From NCBI GenBank assembly GCA_040219735.1, contig JAVJRX010000059.1: a stretch of DNA of 64,000 nt. One strand, 5' to 3'. Positions 32,847-42,257 of this stretch are shown piece by piece (positions within the stretch are counted from its first letter, which is position 1; each line of letters opens with the position of its first letter). The DNA comes from Coleofasciculus sp040219735. GTDB taxonomy: Bacteria > Cyanobacteriota > Cyanobacteriia > Cyanobacteriales > Coleofasciculaceae. The notes under the pieces were generated by a model that searched no databases, was not told the DNA's origin, and worked only from the letters and a program-made list of their open reading frames with translations. The translations under genes and the position numbers were made by a program.

Positions 32847-34847
32847 GTGAACGGAATCATCAATATGCTGGCTGGCTTACCTTTACTCTCATTATTGCTT
32901 CTATTTCTAATTTTTCAGCATCCAGGTCAAGACGGGCGGGGTTCTGTCTTATCCGCAACGATTGTCTGGGGAGTTTTGATCACGCTATTGACTGAGACGT
33001 TGAGTCTATTTAGAGTCTTGACATTTAGTTCAGTGTTGGTCTTGTGGCTGATTACAGATATCACACTCTTGTTTATCTATTATCGACTGGTTAAGAGAGG
33101 GAAGCGATCGCTAAATTTCCCTGAACGCCCCAAACTCACCCCAGTCTCGCTGGTTTTGCTGGGCGGTGTCGTCTGTATCGTGGCGACAGTGGGTTTAATT
33201 GCTGTGGTAGCGCCGCCGAATAATTGGGATTCTATGACCTATCACATGGCGCGGGTGGTTCATTGGATACAAAATCGCAGTGTTGCCCATTATCCCACCT
33301 ACTATTCGGCTCAATTAGTTCACCCCCCATTTACCGAATTTGTGATCATGCACTTACAGATTCTCAGTCGGGGCGATCGCTTGGCTAATTTAGTGCAATG
33401 GTTGAGTATGGTTGGCAGCATTATTGGTGTATCCCTAGTTGCTAAACAACTGGGTGCAGATCAACGGGGACAAATTTTTGCGGCGATTTTCTGCGCTACG
33501 ATTCCTATGGGCATCCTGCAAGCGTCCAGCACTCAAAATGACTATGCTGTCGCTTTTTGGCTAGTTTGTCTTGCCCATTATATTCTGTTGGCATTGCCCG
33601 AAAAAAAGATTCCGCTTCCCTTAGTTTTAAGTATTGGCGCTAGCTTAGGACTGGCTGTTTTTACCAAGAGTTCAGGCTATATCTATGCCTTTCCTTTAAT
33701 GGTTTGGTTTTTCCTGGCGAAACTGAACCGCTTACGCTGGAAACTATGGAAACCAATAGGTATCATTACTCTTATCTTCTTAAGCCTGAACTTTGGTCAT
33801 TATTCACGCAACCTTGATTTATATGGAAACCCTATATCGGTAGCTGAATATTCAGCCGACTATAAAATAGAAGTGTACAGCCTGCCGACCTGGATTTCAA
33901 ATATTATCCGGAATCTTTCTCTCCATGTTGATATCATTAGATACCTAGGACTACAGGATTTTATTACGCCGATTACTGGGATCAGCCACAAATTAATCAG
34001 TATAATTCATTCAGTGTTGGGCATTGACATGAATGAGCCGCGAACAACCTGGCCCCTAAATTCCTATACAGTTCCGGGTCTATCCTTTGATGAAAATGTT
34101 GCCGGCAATCCCCTGCATCTATTACTCATTGCTTTAGCAATTATAGTTTTTGCATTTAACAAGGAATTGAGGACAAAAAACAATGTAATTGGTTATGTAT
34201 TGGCATTGATTGGTGGCTTTTTACTCCTTTGTTGGATGCTGAAAATCCAACCTTATCAAAGTCGCCACCATCTTTCAATCTTTGTCCTATTTTCGCCTTT
34301 TGTCGGTTTAGTTTTTAACAAAAGCTGGAATCGTCATGTTTTAATGATTATGGCTGTGATTATGCTCGTAGCATCAATTCCCTTTATGGTTAATAATAAA
34401 TACCGACCGATTGCTGCCGAGCAAAATATATTTAATACCAGCCGCAATGAACTGTACTTTACTAATCGTAAACATCTCAAAGAACCCTATTTCGCGACTG
34501 TTGATTTTCTCAAAAAACAAAACTGTGAAACGATTGGGTTATCTCTAGGAGGTACACCTATACCATCGGGGACGTATTGGGAATATCCATTTTGGGTACT
34601 TTTTCAGGAAAATAATCCTCAAACTATTCGGGTTGAGCATATTTTACATCCAGATAATCGCTCTCAGGCAAAATCGAAGATATATCCCCACAATAATTTT
34701 AATCCCTGTGCCATTATTGCGGTTAGAAGTAGTAAAGAGGAACCCGTTAAAGAAATGGTGGTTCAGAGTAGTAATTATGTCAGCGCTTGGTCAGCTAACT
34801 CAGACCAGATAAATGTGTTAATTAAAGAGAGGGGAGAGGTAAAATAA
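32847..34847 (+). CDS. Integral-membrane glycosyltransferase (GT39/ArnT-like)
   Basis: A 666-residue protein with about 11-12 hydrophobic segments. The first outside loop carries APPNNWDSMTYHMARVVHWI (~126-145) with the acidic residue expected for a polyprenyl-sugar-dependent GT-C enzyme, and PTYYSAQLVHPPFTEFVI follows. The large C-terminal loop faces outside. It starts with GTG 32847. It likely transfers a sugar from the lipid carrier made by the upstream GT2 enzyme to an envelope glycan or protein. The exact acceptor is unknown. Confidence 0.75.
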   Translation: MNGIINMLAGLPLLSLLLLFLIFQHPGQDGRGSVLSATIVWGVLITLLTETLSLFRVLTFSSVLVLWLITDITLLFIYYRLVKRGKRSLNFPERPKLTPVSLVLLGGVVCIVATVGLIAVVAPPNNWDSMTYHMARVVHWIQNRSVAHYPTYYSAQLVHPPFTEFVIMHLQILSRGDRLANLVQWLSMVGSIIGVSLVAKQLGADQRGQIFAAIFCATIPMGILQASSTQNDYAVAFWLVCLAHYILLALPEKKIPLPLVLSIGASLGLAVFTKSSGYIYAFPLMVWFFLAKLNRLRWKLWKPIGIITLIFLSLNFGHYSRNLDLYGNPISVAEYSADYKIEVYSLPTWISNIIRNLSLHVDIIRYLGLQDFITPITGISHKLISIIHSVLGIDMNEPRTTWPLNSYTVPGLSFDENVAGNPLHLLLIALAIIVFAFNKELRTKNNVIGYVLALIGGFLLLCWMLKIQPYQSRHHLSIFVLFSPFVGLVFNKSWNRHVLMIMAVIMLVASIPFMVNNKYRPIAAEQNIFNTSRNELYFTNRKHLKEPYFATVDFLKKQNCETIGLSLGGTPIPSGTYWEYPFWVLFQENNPQTIRVEHILHPDNRSQAKSKIYPHNNFNPCAIIAVRSSKEEPVKEMVVQSSNYVSAWSANSDQINVLIKERGEVK

Positions 34848-34906
34848 TTGGTAATTTCCAACTTATAAAAAAGGTCAGTTTTTGTTGATATGTTATTGGT
34901 GAGATA

Positions 34907-34971
34907 GGGCGGGTTTTGTTGTTCATTGATTTCAGCAATAGCTGACTTTAGTTCCTAAACCCGCCCCTACA
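34907..34971. repeat. Dispersed inverted repeat (GGGCGGGTTT family)
   Basis: Arms GGGCGGGTTT (34907-34916) and AAACCCGCCC (34957-34966) followed by CTACA. Same arms as the two repeats near 4 kb but with an unrelated 40-base spacer. It lies in the 282-base gap before cofH. Confidence 0.75.
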
Positions 34972-35129
34972 GTTGCCCCTTCGCTTCCCTAAAGGGCAGG
35001 CTAATGACAAAGATGCGATGGTGCAAGCCCCTGCGCCTTCAGCCGGGGGAGTGTCAATGATTACTGGATCGATACTCTAGGGCGTAGTACTATCAGGATG
35101 AGTGTTGCCCTGTCTTTCCCAGATACCCT

Positions 35130-36284
35130 GTGATTACCAACTCCGTTGATGCAATTCTTAACCGCGCCCTAGCTGGTGAAGACATTTCTCCAGATGATGG
35201 CGTTATTCTCCTCCAGCAAACTGAATCGGTTGCTGTGACAGCGATTCAGGAAACGGCTGACCAATTGCGCCATCACCAAGCAGGCGATCGCGTCACCTAC
35301 GTGATTAACCGTAATATCAACTTTACCAATATTTGTACTCAGCACTGTAGTTTCTGTGCCTTCCGCCGCGATGCGGGTACAGAGGGGGCGTATTGGCTAG
35401 ATTGGGGGCAAATTCTGGAAAAGACAGGGGATGCGGTACAACGGGGGGCGACGGAAATTTGTATGCAGGGGGGTTTAAACCCAGAGGCAAAAATTAATGG
35501 TGCGGCTTTACCCTATTATCTGGAATTGGTGCAAACCATCAAGCAAGCATTTCCCCAACTGCATCTCCATGCCTTCTCCCCCCAGGAAGTCCAATTTATC
35601 GCTGAACAAGATGGATTGAGTTATGCTGAGGTCATTGCCGCACTACAAGACGCTGGGGTTGGTTCAATGCCAGGAACAGCAGCTGAGGTTTTAGATGATG
35701 AGGTGCGGCGCATCCTTTGTCCGCAAAAGACGAATACGGCAACCTGGTTAGAAATTGTGGGAACGGCACATCGATTGGGAATGCCCACAACCAGCACGAT
35801 GCTTTCGGGTCATATTGAAACCAAGCAACAACAAATGGGGCATTTAGCCAAGCTGCGATCGCTCCAGCAAAGAACTCGCGCTCAACGCTACTCCGGCTAT
35901 ATCACTGAGTTTATTCTACTGCCGTTTATCGGTCAAGATGCCCCTAAACCGCTACGTCAGCGTGTGGGGCGAGATCAACCGATTCTCAAGGATGCTTTGT
36001 TATTAACGGCTGTGGCGCGAATTTTCTTGGGCAATTGGATTTCCAACCATCAACCAAGCTGGGTGAAATTAGGTCTTGCTGGTGCGAAAGAAGCGCTCAG
36101 ATGGGGCTGTAATGACATTGGCGGCACGTTAATGGAAGAACATATCACCACCATGGCAGGAGCTCAAGGGGGAACCTGTATGGAAGTAGAGACGCTTCAG
36201 GAAGCGATTCGTTCGCTAGGGCGTCCCTACCAGCAACGAGATACGCTTTATCGACCTGTGCTACAGTCGTTTTCCGTGGCATAA
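35130..36284 (+). CDS. cofH: Radical SAM enzyme CofH (F0 synthase subunit)
   Basis: A 384-residue enzyme that with CofG joins tyrosine and a flavin precursor to make 8-hydroxy-5-deazaflavin (F0), used in cyanobacteria as antenna for DNA photolyase. The radical SAM cluster motif is CTQHCSFCAF (~69-78). Other blocks are GATEICMQGGLNP (~110), LHLHAFSPQEV, GVGSMPGTAAEVLDDEVR and GGTLMEEHITTMAGA. It starts at GTG 35130. CofG is not in this window. It stands as a single gene. Confidence 0.93.
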   Translation: MITNSVDAILNRALAGEDISPDDGVILLQQTESVAVTAIQETADQLRHHQAGDRVTYVINRNINFTNICTQHCSFCAFRRDAGTEGAYWLDWGQILEKTGDAVQRGATEICMQGGLNPEAKINGAALPYYLELVQTIKQAFPQLHLHAFSPQEVQFIAEQDGLSYAEVIAALQDAGVGSMPGTAAEVLDDEVRRILCPQKTNTATWLEIVGTAHRLGMPTTSTMLSGHIETKQQQMGHLAKLRSLQQRTRAQRYSGYITEFILLPFIGQDAPKPLRQRVGRDQPILKDALLLTAVARIFLGNWISNHQPSWVKLGLAGAKEALRWGCNDIGGTLMEEHITTMAGAQGGTCMEVETLQEAIRSLGRPYQQRDTLYRPVLQSFSVA

Positions 36285-36690
36285 ATAGGGTTTATTCAAG
36301 GTAATCCCGTTACAATTTTTTATAAGCTTGACATCAATGTTGCGTTCTATCATGTCTAGGAAGAGCGAAGCGTGACGCTTGCGCGATAGCGAAAGCGAAG
36401 CGGTAGCGAGGAACGAGCGTCGGAACGAGCGTCAGAATCTGGGCAGATGCTTCGCGTCACTCCGTTTCACTGCGTTTTGCTCAGCATGACAGATTCTACC
36501 TTAGACTGCAACTTGGTATAAGTCGTTACACCAGCAAAGTTGTCAAGCTCCGCGATCGCGCTATTTTGGCAAGTGCTACATGGGTACGATTTTTGAGCTA
36601 TTAAGCTGAGGGCGACCCGATCCAATTGAGTGGAATAGTGTTGTCCATTGATGCAAGCGGGTCGCCCCTACAGGGGATTGTATTAATAAA
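36285..36690. other. Repeat-rich gap after cofH
   Basis: 406 bases. At 36361-36497 there is a GC-rich imperfect palindrome with tandem GGAACGAGCGTC units, enclosed by AGAATCTG (36434-36441) and CAGATTCT (36490-36497). A second hairpin, GGGCGACCCG (36610-36619) with CGGGTCGCCC (36658-36667) followed by CTACA, lies next to the TPR gene's stop. No gene is seen. Confidence 0.65.
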
Positions 36691-38100
36691 CTATTGCCGC
36701 AACTTTTTCAGTGTCTTGATGACTTCCTGAGATGACTTCATATCCCCATTTTCATAAAACAGTTTCGCGGCTTTCTGAAAATCTGCAATTGCCCGTGGCT
36801 TATCACCCAGACGACGGTAAGCAAATCCCCGACAAGTCAACGCTGTGGCGTCATTTTGATTATGCTGCAAGACGTAATTAAACGCTTTAATTGCGCCGTG
36901 GAAGTCTCCCTGATTCAACTTTTCCACACCTCGCTCATGGTATTCTTGAGGAGTTAGTTCATCTGTCGCCACGGATACGACTTCCAGGGATAACGGAGTT
37001 GTCAGGGAGAGCGTTTTGACCGTTTCTAAATCCGCGATCGCACCTTGGTAATCCCCCATCGCCGAACGTACGGTACTGCGTTGGTTATACGCCTCTTTCT
37101 GATTAGGATCGAGACTTAAAACCTGATTATACGCATTCAGCGCCTCTTGATAATCGCCTAGTTGATAGCGTAAATTCCCTTGAACCATCAACCCTTGAAT
37201 CAGTTTTGATTCATTATCCTCAACGGCGTCTGGTTCTTCGTTTAACGTATTAGCAATCTGTTGGAAAAATGCCTTCGCCGCCACGGGTTCTAGGCGCATC
37301 GCTTGGTCAAAATCCTCAATACTTGACCAATTTTCTCCCAACTGCAACCGCACATAACCGCGATTTAGATAAGCTTGAGCATCATTGGGATTCAATTCCA
37401 AGACGTGGTTAAAATCCGCGATCGCCTCCTGATACGCCCCCAAAGCGATTTGATTCATCCCCCGGTTAAAATAAGCCGCCGCTAGATTCGGATTAATCCC
37501 TAAAGCGCGATCGCAATCGGCTATGGCGTCTTCATACTCTTCCAGTTCAAACCGGGCAATTCCTCGATTCAGATACCCTTCAGCGAGATTGGGATTAATC
37601 CGAATCACTTGATCACAATCCGCGATCGCGCCAGTATAGTCTTCTAATGTCAACCGCAGCATACTGCGATTTAGATAACCCTTATCATAATTTACGTCAA
37701 TTTGCAAGGCTTGATTATAATCCTGCATCGCGCCCCAGCGATCATTAAGCTGAGCCAGAATCAAACCGCGATCGCTGTAAACTTCAGCATAATTAGGATT
37801 AATCCGTAGCACCTCATCGAAGTCTCCAATCGCCCCCAAAGCATCTCCCTGACAATAATGACTCATCGCACGATAACGATAAGCCTCCGCCAAATCAGGA
37901 TTAATCCGTAAGGCTTGGTTAAACGCCGCGATCGCACGCCGATAGTCCTTTTGCTGAAACCACGCCAATCCTTGGTTAAAAAAGTTGTCGGCTTCAGCTT
38001 GCACAGTCTCTATCCCAGTAGAAGGTTTCCCGGATACTTGAGAATTCCCTGATATCATAGTCTCGTCCTGCTGATGCTTGTCGCTACTCATGTCCGTCAA
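36691..38100 (-). CDS. Tetratricopeptide repeat protein
   Basis: A ~469-residue protein with about eleven TPR units, each of the form YLNRG...GAIADC-DQ...INPN, from ~30 to ~465. A break with NEEPDAVEDNE (~285-295) separates seven N-terminal repeats from four more. There is no signal peptide, so it is likely a cytoplasmic scaffold. The TTG at 38100 has AAGGAG 11 bases upstream and is a fair start; ATG 38091 is an alternative. A specific partner is not known. The gene is single, with repeats on both sides. Confidence 0.85.
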   Translation of the reverse strand: MTDMSSDKHQQDETMISGNSQVSGKPSTGIETVQAEADNFFNQGLAWFQQKDYRRAIAAFNQALRINPDLAEAYRYRAMSHYCQGDALGAIGDFDEVLRINPNYAEVYSDRGLILAQLNDRWGAMQDYNQALQIDVNYDKGYLNRSMLRLTLEDYTGAIADCDQVIRINPNLAEGYLNRGIARFELEEYEDAIADCDRALGINPNLAAAYFNRGMNQIALGAYQEAIADFNHVLELNPNDAQAYLNRGYVRLQLGENWSSIEDFDQAMRLEPVAAKAFFQQIANTLNEEPDAVEDNESKLIQGLMVQGNLRYQLGDYQEALNAYNQVLSLDPNQKEAYNQRSTVRSAMGDYQGAIADLETVKTLSLTTPLSLEVVSVATDELTPQEYHERGVEKLNQGDFHGAIKAFNYVLQHNQNDATALTCRGFAYRRLGDKPRAIADFQKAAKLFYENGDMKSSQEVIKTLKKLRQ

Positions 38101-38154
38101 CCGAACAGTTTCTCCTTTTCTTGTTTCGCAGGTGCGATCGCCTCATCCGGATTT

Positions 38155-38232
38155 GTCATTTGTCATACTCGCTTTCCGAAAAGAAGCAAGCTACGTCATT
38201 TGCCCGGGAACAGAGAATAGGGAACAGACAGT
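38155..38232. repeat. Dispersed repeat plus GGGAACAG simple repeat
   Basis: 38155-38202 matches 31441-31487 (GTCATTTGTCATACTCGCTT, then GAAAAGAAGCAAGCTACGTC). It is followed by GGGAACAGAGAATAGGGAAC, a simple-sequence motif also near 28320 and 60764. Confidence 0.8.
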
Positions 38233-38238
38233 ATGATT

Positions 38239-38769
38239 TTATTCGAGTTTTCTAACACTAAGCGTTTGCCACTTTTCCACATCCTCCCCACTCCGAACAG
38301 GTTCCGGTGTGGAAATGGCTCTGACTTCATTAAAGAAAACTTGAGTATAGGGAATCACTAACTCTGTGGCTAATTTTTCTTTAACGGCTTGATCAAGATG
38401 CTGGTAAAGCAAACTTAAATGGGGACTGAGAACATAATCAGAGGGTTTAGCCGAGTTATGGCGCAACGTTTCTGAAACCTGAGTCAGAATTGCTGATGGT
38501 TTAAATTGTACAAATAATGTCTTGGTGTATAAATCGGTATAGCCAAGCTGTTCCATATCTAGCATAAACCCAGAAACGTTCTTTACGGCTGTTTCGATTA
38601 ATTCATCAACCGATTCATCAGCCGTATAGTCCCCCGAATACATAGTGACATGAGGTTCAAAGTTGGGTGAATTATGGGCTTTGGAGAGAGAATTGATGAT
38701 CTCTTGGAAAAATGGTCGATAAGCGGCTGACGGTATCAGCCAAAACGATATCTTAGTATTCAACACCAC
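38239..38769 (-). CDS. 2H phosphoesterase family protein (cyclic phosphodiesterase/RNA ligase-like)
   Basis: A 176-residue protein with the two catalytic HxT/S motifs of the 2H superfamily: PHVTMYSG (~39-46) and PHLSLLYQ (~116-123). Members act on cyclic nucleotide phosphates or 2',3'-ends of RNA. Start codons GTG, GTG and TTG follow each other at 38769-38761, after AAGGA; the exact one is uncertain. There is no signal peptide. The substrate is unknown. Confidence 0.85.
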   Translation of the reverse strand: MVLNTKISFWLIPSAAYRPFFQEIINSLSKAHNSPNFEPHVTMYSGDYTADESVDELIETAVKNVSGFMLDMEQLGYTDLYTKTLFVQFKPSAILTQVSETLRHNSAKPSDYVLSPHLSLLYQHLDQAVKEKLATELVIPYTQVFFNEVRAISTPEPVRSGEDVEKWQTLSVRKLE

Positions 38770-38839
38770 AAATCCTTACTTGTATCACGTCTTGTCGCAT
38801 TATTCTCATTAGTCAAACTGTTCCCCGTTCCCTTTGAAT

Positions 38840-41824
38840 TCATAACTCATCCTCAGAGAAATCTGACAAGTTCGGCGGAACCACAACCCGATCAACAGTA
38901 ACTTTATGGCTTTCCCGTTCACTGTCTAAATCTACAGTAATCGCTTCAAATCGGATTTCTACTGTGCCAAAGGGTACAACTAACTGGGTTAATGCTTCTA
39001 ATTCTCCCGCTTTATTTGGGCTTAAATCCATTAACCAACGAGGTCCATCTAACAGGGAGCGACTTTGGCGATCTTGAACCCATAATTTAACACCCAAGCG
39101 AGCCGAATGAGCGGTCACTTTAACTCGTACCAGTACAGGTTCCCCAGCCGCTAGTTCCTGAGTCGGGATAAACAGTTCTGGGGTGGGTAATGGTGTTTCT
39201 AAGTCAAGTTGAGCCATGTCAGCTGTTCTCAGGTGCGATCGTTGTGTCTCAATGGTTCTCGATCCAATTGGCTGAGACTCTGAGGGTTCACTCGCCTGGG
39301 GTTCATCCTCATCAACCACAATTTCTCGCTCCAGCAATTCCTCACGATTCAAGGGAGGATGATCGGGTTGGACAGGGGGTTCGAGTTTTGGGATATTCTC
39401 ATGACTTAGACTCCCTACCTCCTCGGTGTCTTCATCCCACATCGATTCATCAAAGTCATTTAAAGGGGTGTCTTTCTCTGAGGATGGGGGGATTTCTTCG
39501 GGTTGAGCAAATAATGGATCAACTTCTGGCTCTGAGAGTCCCCCTTCCAACTCAACGAGGTTCTCGCTAGAAGGTAACTCGATTTTCAGCCATTCTGCCA
39601 AATCTGTATCTGTCATTAAAGCATTCAAACGCCCCCAGAATCGGTCATCCAGATTGAGTTGGGTAAAAGCATGATCGACAGCGAGAGGATCTGGATTTAT
39701 GGGTGCAGCACTTGACATTGCGGCTGTTTTCCACTCAGATAGGTCTGGATTCGATATCTCCTCTTTCTGGAAAGATGAGGGTTCAGGATCGGGTGTTGAT
39801 GTCCAAACATCGGATATCTCGGTTGACTCTATTGCAGTCTCCTCAGATGTTTCGGCTAACGCGGCGGGATTGTCCTCTAAGGGCTGTGTTTCGGGTTTTG
39901 AGGGTTCAGAGGAGTCCATCACAGTTTCCGTCTGCACTGATGCTTCAGAGAAAGCCTTGCTAGGAATAGGAATATCCTTGTTGGTTTCCCCGTCGGTTGT
40001 TTCCTGGATCGGAGACTCAGTGACGGATGAGTCTATGACAAAGTCTTCTGTCGTATCGTCAAGTGCTGAAGGCGTTGTTTCGGTTGTCTGTTTTTCGGCG
40101 GGTTCAACGGCTTGCGATCGCGCCTCGGTTTCTGGTTCTATTTTCTCAAGGGATTCAGATGCTTTTGCTGTTGTTAGTTTGGGCTGAGAAAACGTAGGCA
40201 GATCCAGGGATTTTGTTAACCCTGGCTGGTATTGGGGTTGGTAAAGCTGTGGGGGTAAAGGTTGATTGGCTGAGGGTTTGTAGATGAAAGGCTGACGGCT
40301 TGGCGGATTATCGATTAGCTCAAGAAATGTCTGATTCAGGGGAGTTGACTGTGACTTGGGGTTTGGGATAGAAACCACAGGAGTCGTGTCTTCAGATTTC
40401 ATCCAACTTCCCGATTGAACAGCAACTAACAATTCATCTAAATCCACTGTCACGGTAAACGGTTGACTGGCTAATGCTGTCCCCGTTGATCTGTACAGGT
40501 TAACTTTTCCTAGTAATAAACAGGTTTTGCTGTCTGAGGGAATGTCTAAACTCTGGCTAAATGCTACAGGAAAGGTTGGTGTGGTGATGGGTGTTTGCAC
40601 ATCTACGACAACCTGTCCGGTTTGCGGATGACGTAATTCATAGTGTAGGATGCCCTGAAACTGATAAGTCTCACTCTGGACGGTTGACCTTGGGTCTAAC
40701 TGATGCACATTTAACCGATCCACCTGTCCTGCGACAGTGAGGGATTCTCCCCGTTGTGACACGAAGGCTTCCTCCTCTAAGGTTAAAATTAATCCTTGCC
40801 AGGGGGTATCCTCCTGTGAGGGAAACTCAGATTCTGTGGTGATGGGAATGGGTAATTCTGAAGACTCAGATTCTTCAAACTCTTTAATCACAGGATCAAG
40901 TACCTGTTGCAACACTTGCTCTAGCACTTGCAGAGATTGATCCAAGATGGGATTGGAGAGAGGAGATGGGGAAGGGTTAGAGGTTTGAATGGGGATATCG
41001 GCTTCGGGAATCTCTAACTCAGGTAATGCTTCCGGGGGGGGAGAGGTGGCTTTTGTTTCTAAGGGTTTTGTTTCCTCCCCATCCCCATTTTTGCCATTCG
41101 TTGAGTGGGAAACGGAGTGATCTGTCTGTGTGTCAGAGGTTTCTGTCGCCGCGACAGGGGTTTGAGAGGGGATATAGGTTTGTGGTAATGCTACTATCTG
41201 AGCTAGGGTAGGCAGCTCAGTTAGCGAGGGGGATGGGGCGGGTTGGGCGATAGGGTGAGATGAGTCTGATGAACCATTATCTGCGATCGGGGATTCCTGT
41301 TGTTTGGCGTGAACCTCTTGTGTCTGTTGGCTATGGAGGGAAGCCATCAATGGTGGGTGAAGTTCCTCCGGATGCGTGGAGTCACTATTTACCGTTTCAT
41401 GAGTGATATTATTTTCTTCTTCCTTGCATCCTTCTTTGAAGTCTCTGTCTTCTGCCTTGTTTAAAACTTCACGCGCTTTGGGTGCGACTGATAACTGTAC
41501 CATTTCCTGCCAAGAATTGCCCAGAAAATCGGACATGATATCACCACAGCAGCGTAGTTCCCACAGACCAGGCTTAAGATAGGTAAAGGGAATAATCACC
41601 ATTAACCCATCAGGGTTGGTACGGCGCGATCGCTTTTGATACCGTCGCTTGGGTGGTGTTTCAGTGGTATCGGTATGAGTCACGCAAATTTCTACGTCTG
41701 TATTGGCGCAACTTGAATGAGCCACCACCCGGTATCGACCCACCTCCAAGTCTAGCTTGGGGGATTTAATGGGTAGCCAAGTGCGATCGCCCTCTTTTTG
41801 GAGTAGAAATTCCCAATAGTCCAT
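38840..41824 (-). CDS. Long low-complexity protein with beta-sandwich-like ends
   Basis: A 994-residue protein of unknown function, seen in cyanobacteria as a conserved hypothetical. The N-terminal ~135 residues look like a beta domain (LEVGRYRVVAHSSC, LKPGLWELRCCGD). A second beta-like block lies at ~340-480 and a third at ~880-985 (GEPVLVRVKVTAHSARLGVK). Between them are long Ser/Thr/Pro/Glu-rich stretches that should be disordered. There is no signal or membrane segment. It follows a short gene by 20 bases and is probably cotranscribed. The open frames on the opposite strand are by-products of its biased composition. Confidence 0.75.
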   Translation of the reverse strand: MDYWEFLLQKEGDRTWLPIKSPKLDLEVGRYRVVAHSSCANTDVEICVTHTDTTETPPKRRYQKRSRRTNPDGLMVIIPFTYLKPGLWELRCCGDIMSDFLGNSWQEMVQLSVAPKAREVLNKAEDRDFKEGCKEEENNITHETVNSDSTHPEELHPPLMASLHSQQTQEVHAKQQESPIADNGSSDSSHPIAQPAPSPSLTELPTLAQIVALPQTYIPSQTPVAATETSDTQTDHSVSHSTNGKNGDGEETKPLETKATSPPPEALPELEIPEADIPIQTSNPSPSPLSNPILDQSLQVLEQVLQQVLDPVIKEFEESESSELPIPITTESEFPSQEDTPWQGLILTLEEEAFVSQRGESLTVAGQVDRLNVHQLDPRSTVQSETYQFQGILHYELRHPQTGQVVVDVQTPITTPTFPVAFSQSLDIPSDSKTCLLLGKVNLYRSTGTALASQPFTVTVDLDELLVAVQSGSWMKSEDTTPVVSIPNPKSQSTPLNQTFLELIDNPPSRQPFIYKPSANQPLPPQLYQPQYQPGLTKSLDLPTFSQPKLTTAKASESLEKIEPETEARSQAVEPAEKQTTETTPSALDDTTEDFVIDSSVTESPIQETTDGETNKDIPIPSKAFSEASVQTETVMDSSEPSKPETQPLEDNPAALAETSEETAIESTEISDVWTSTPDPEPSSFQKEEISNPDLSEWKTAAMSSAAPINPDPLAVDHAFTQLNLDDRFWGRLNALMTDTDLAEWLKIELPSSENLVELEGGLSEPEVDPLFAQPEEIPPSSEKDTPLNDFDESMWDEDTEEVGSLSHENIPKLEPPVQPDHPPLNREELLEREIVVDEDEPQASEPSESQPIGSRTIETQRSHLRTADMAQLDLETPLPTPELFIPTQELAAGEPVLVRVKVTAHSARLGVKLWVQDRQSRSLLDGPRWLMDLSPNKAGELEALTQLVVPFGTVEIRFEAITVDLDSERESHKVTVDRVVVPPNLSDFSEDEL

Positions 41825-41843
41825 AATGGTTAACGATTCTTCA

Positions 41844-42095
41844 TTAAGTTGTGAGTAGGTTATAGTGGGTCAAAATTTGGTTAACTCGTTCTCGACTCAC
41901 CGCATCAGAATCATCAGCATGGTGAATCCACAACCCCTCTACTTGACTTTGATTGTAATCAAACCTCTGGGTCTTTTGGGATATTAGATCAACGTCTACT
42001 CCTTCCACTTGTCGTAAATGAGCAGCCACCTCTCGATAAACGGCTAAAGGTAATCTCGAACAAGATACATAGTATCGTAGTGATTCGTTTGCCAC
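41844..42095 (-). CDS. Small conserved hypothetical protein
   Basis: An 83-residue protein starting with GTG 42095. It contains RYYVSCSRLPLAVYREVAAH and an acidic C-terminal half (RFDYNQSQVEGLWI). It resembles short cyanobacterial proteins of unknown function. It lies 20 bases before the 994-residue gene, an operon-like spacing. No domain is recognised. Confidence 0.65.
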   Translation of the reverse strand: MANESLRYYVSCSRLPLAVYREVAAHLRQVEGVDVDLISQKTQRFDYNQSQVEGLWIHHADDSDAVSRERVNQILTHYNLLTT

Positions 42096-42212
42096 AGGTT
42101 GTACGTTTCAATCAATCGTTGACATTCTCCCCTATTAACCTTATCGGGTATGTGATGAATTTGTACTCCATTACAGATGCAAACCCCATACTATTCCCAG
42201 ACAGATCACAAA

Positions 42213-42232
42213 GAGACGCGCTATGGCGCGTC
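42213..42232 (-). terminator. Hairpin downstream of the lipoprotein gene
   Basis: AGACGCGC-TATG-GCGCGTCT is a perfect 8-bp stem. Read on the minus strand it lies just after the lipoprotein gene's stop (42258) and is followed by CTTTGTG. It may terminate that transcript, or be another dispersed palindrome. Confidence 0.5.
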
Positions 42233-42257
42233 TGTTCTGTCGCAGGTATGCCAACGA

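Noticed and set aside
39190..41211. Several open frames opposite the 994-residue gene
   Set aside because: Ser/Val-rich by-products of the biased composition of the real gene; no start sites or known domains.
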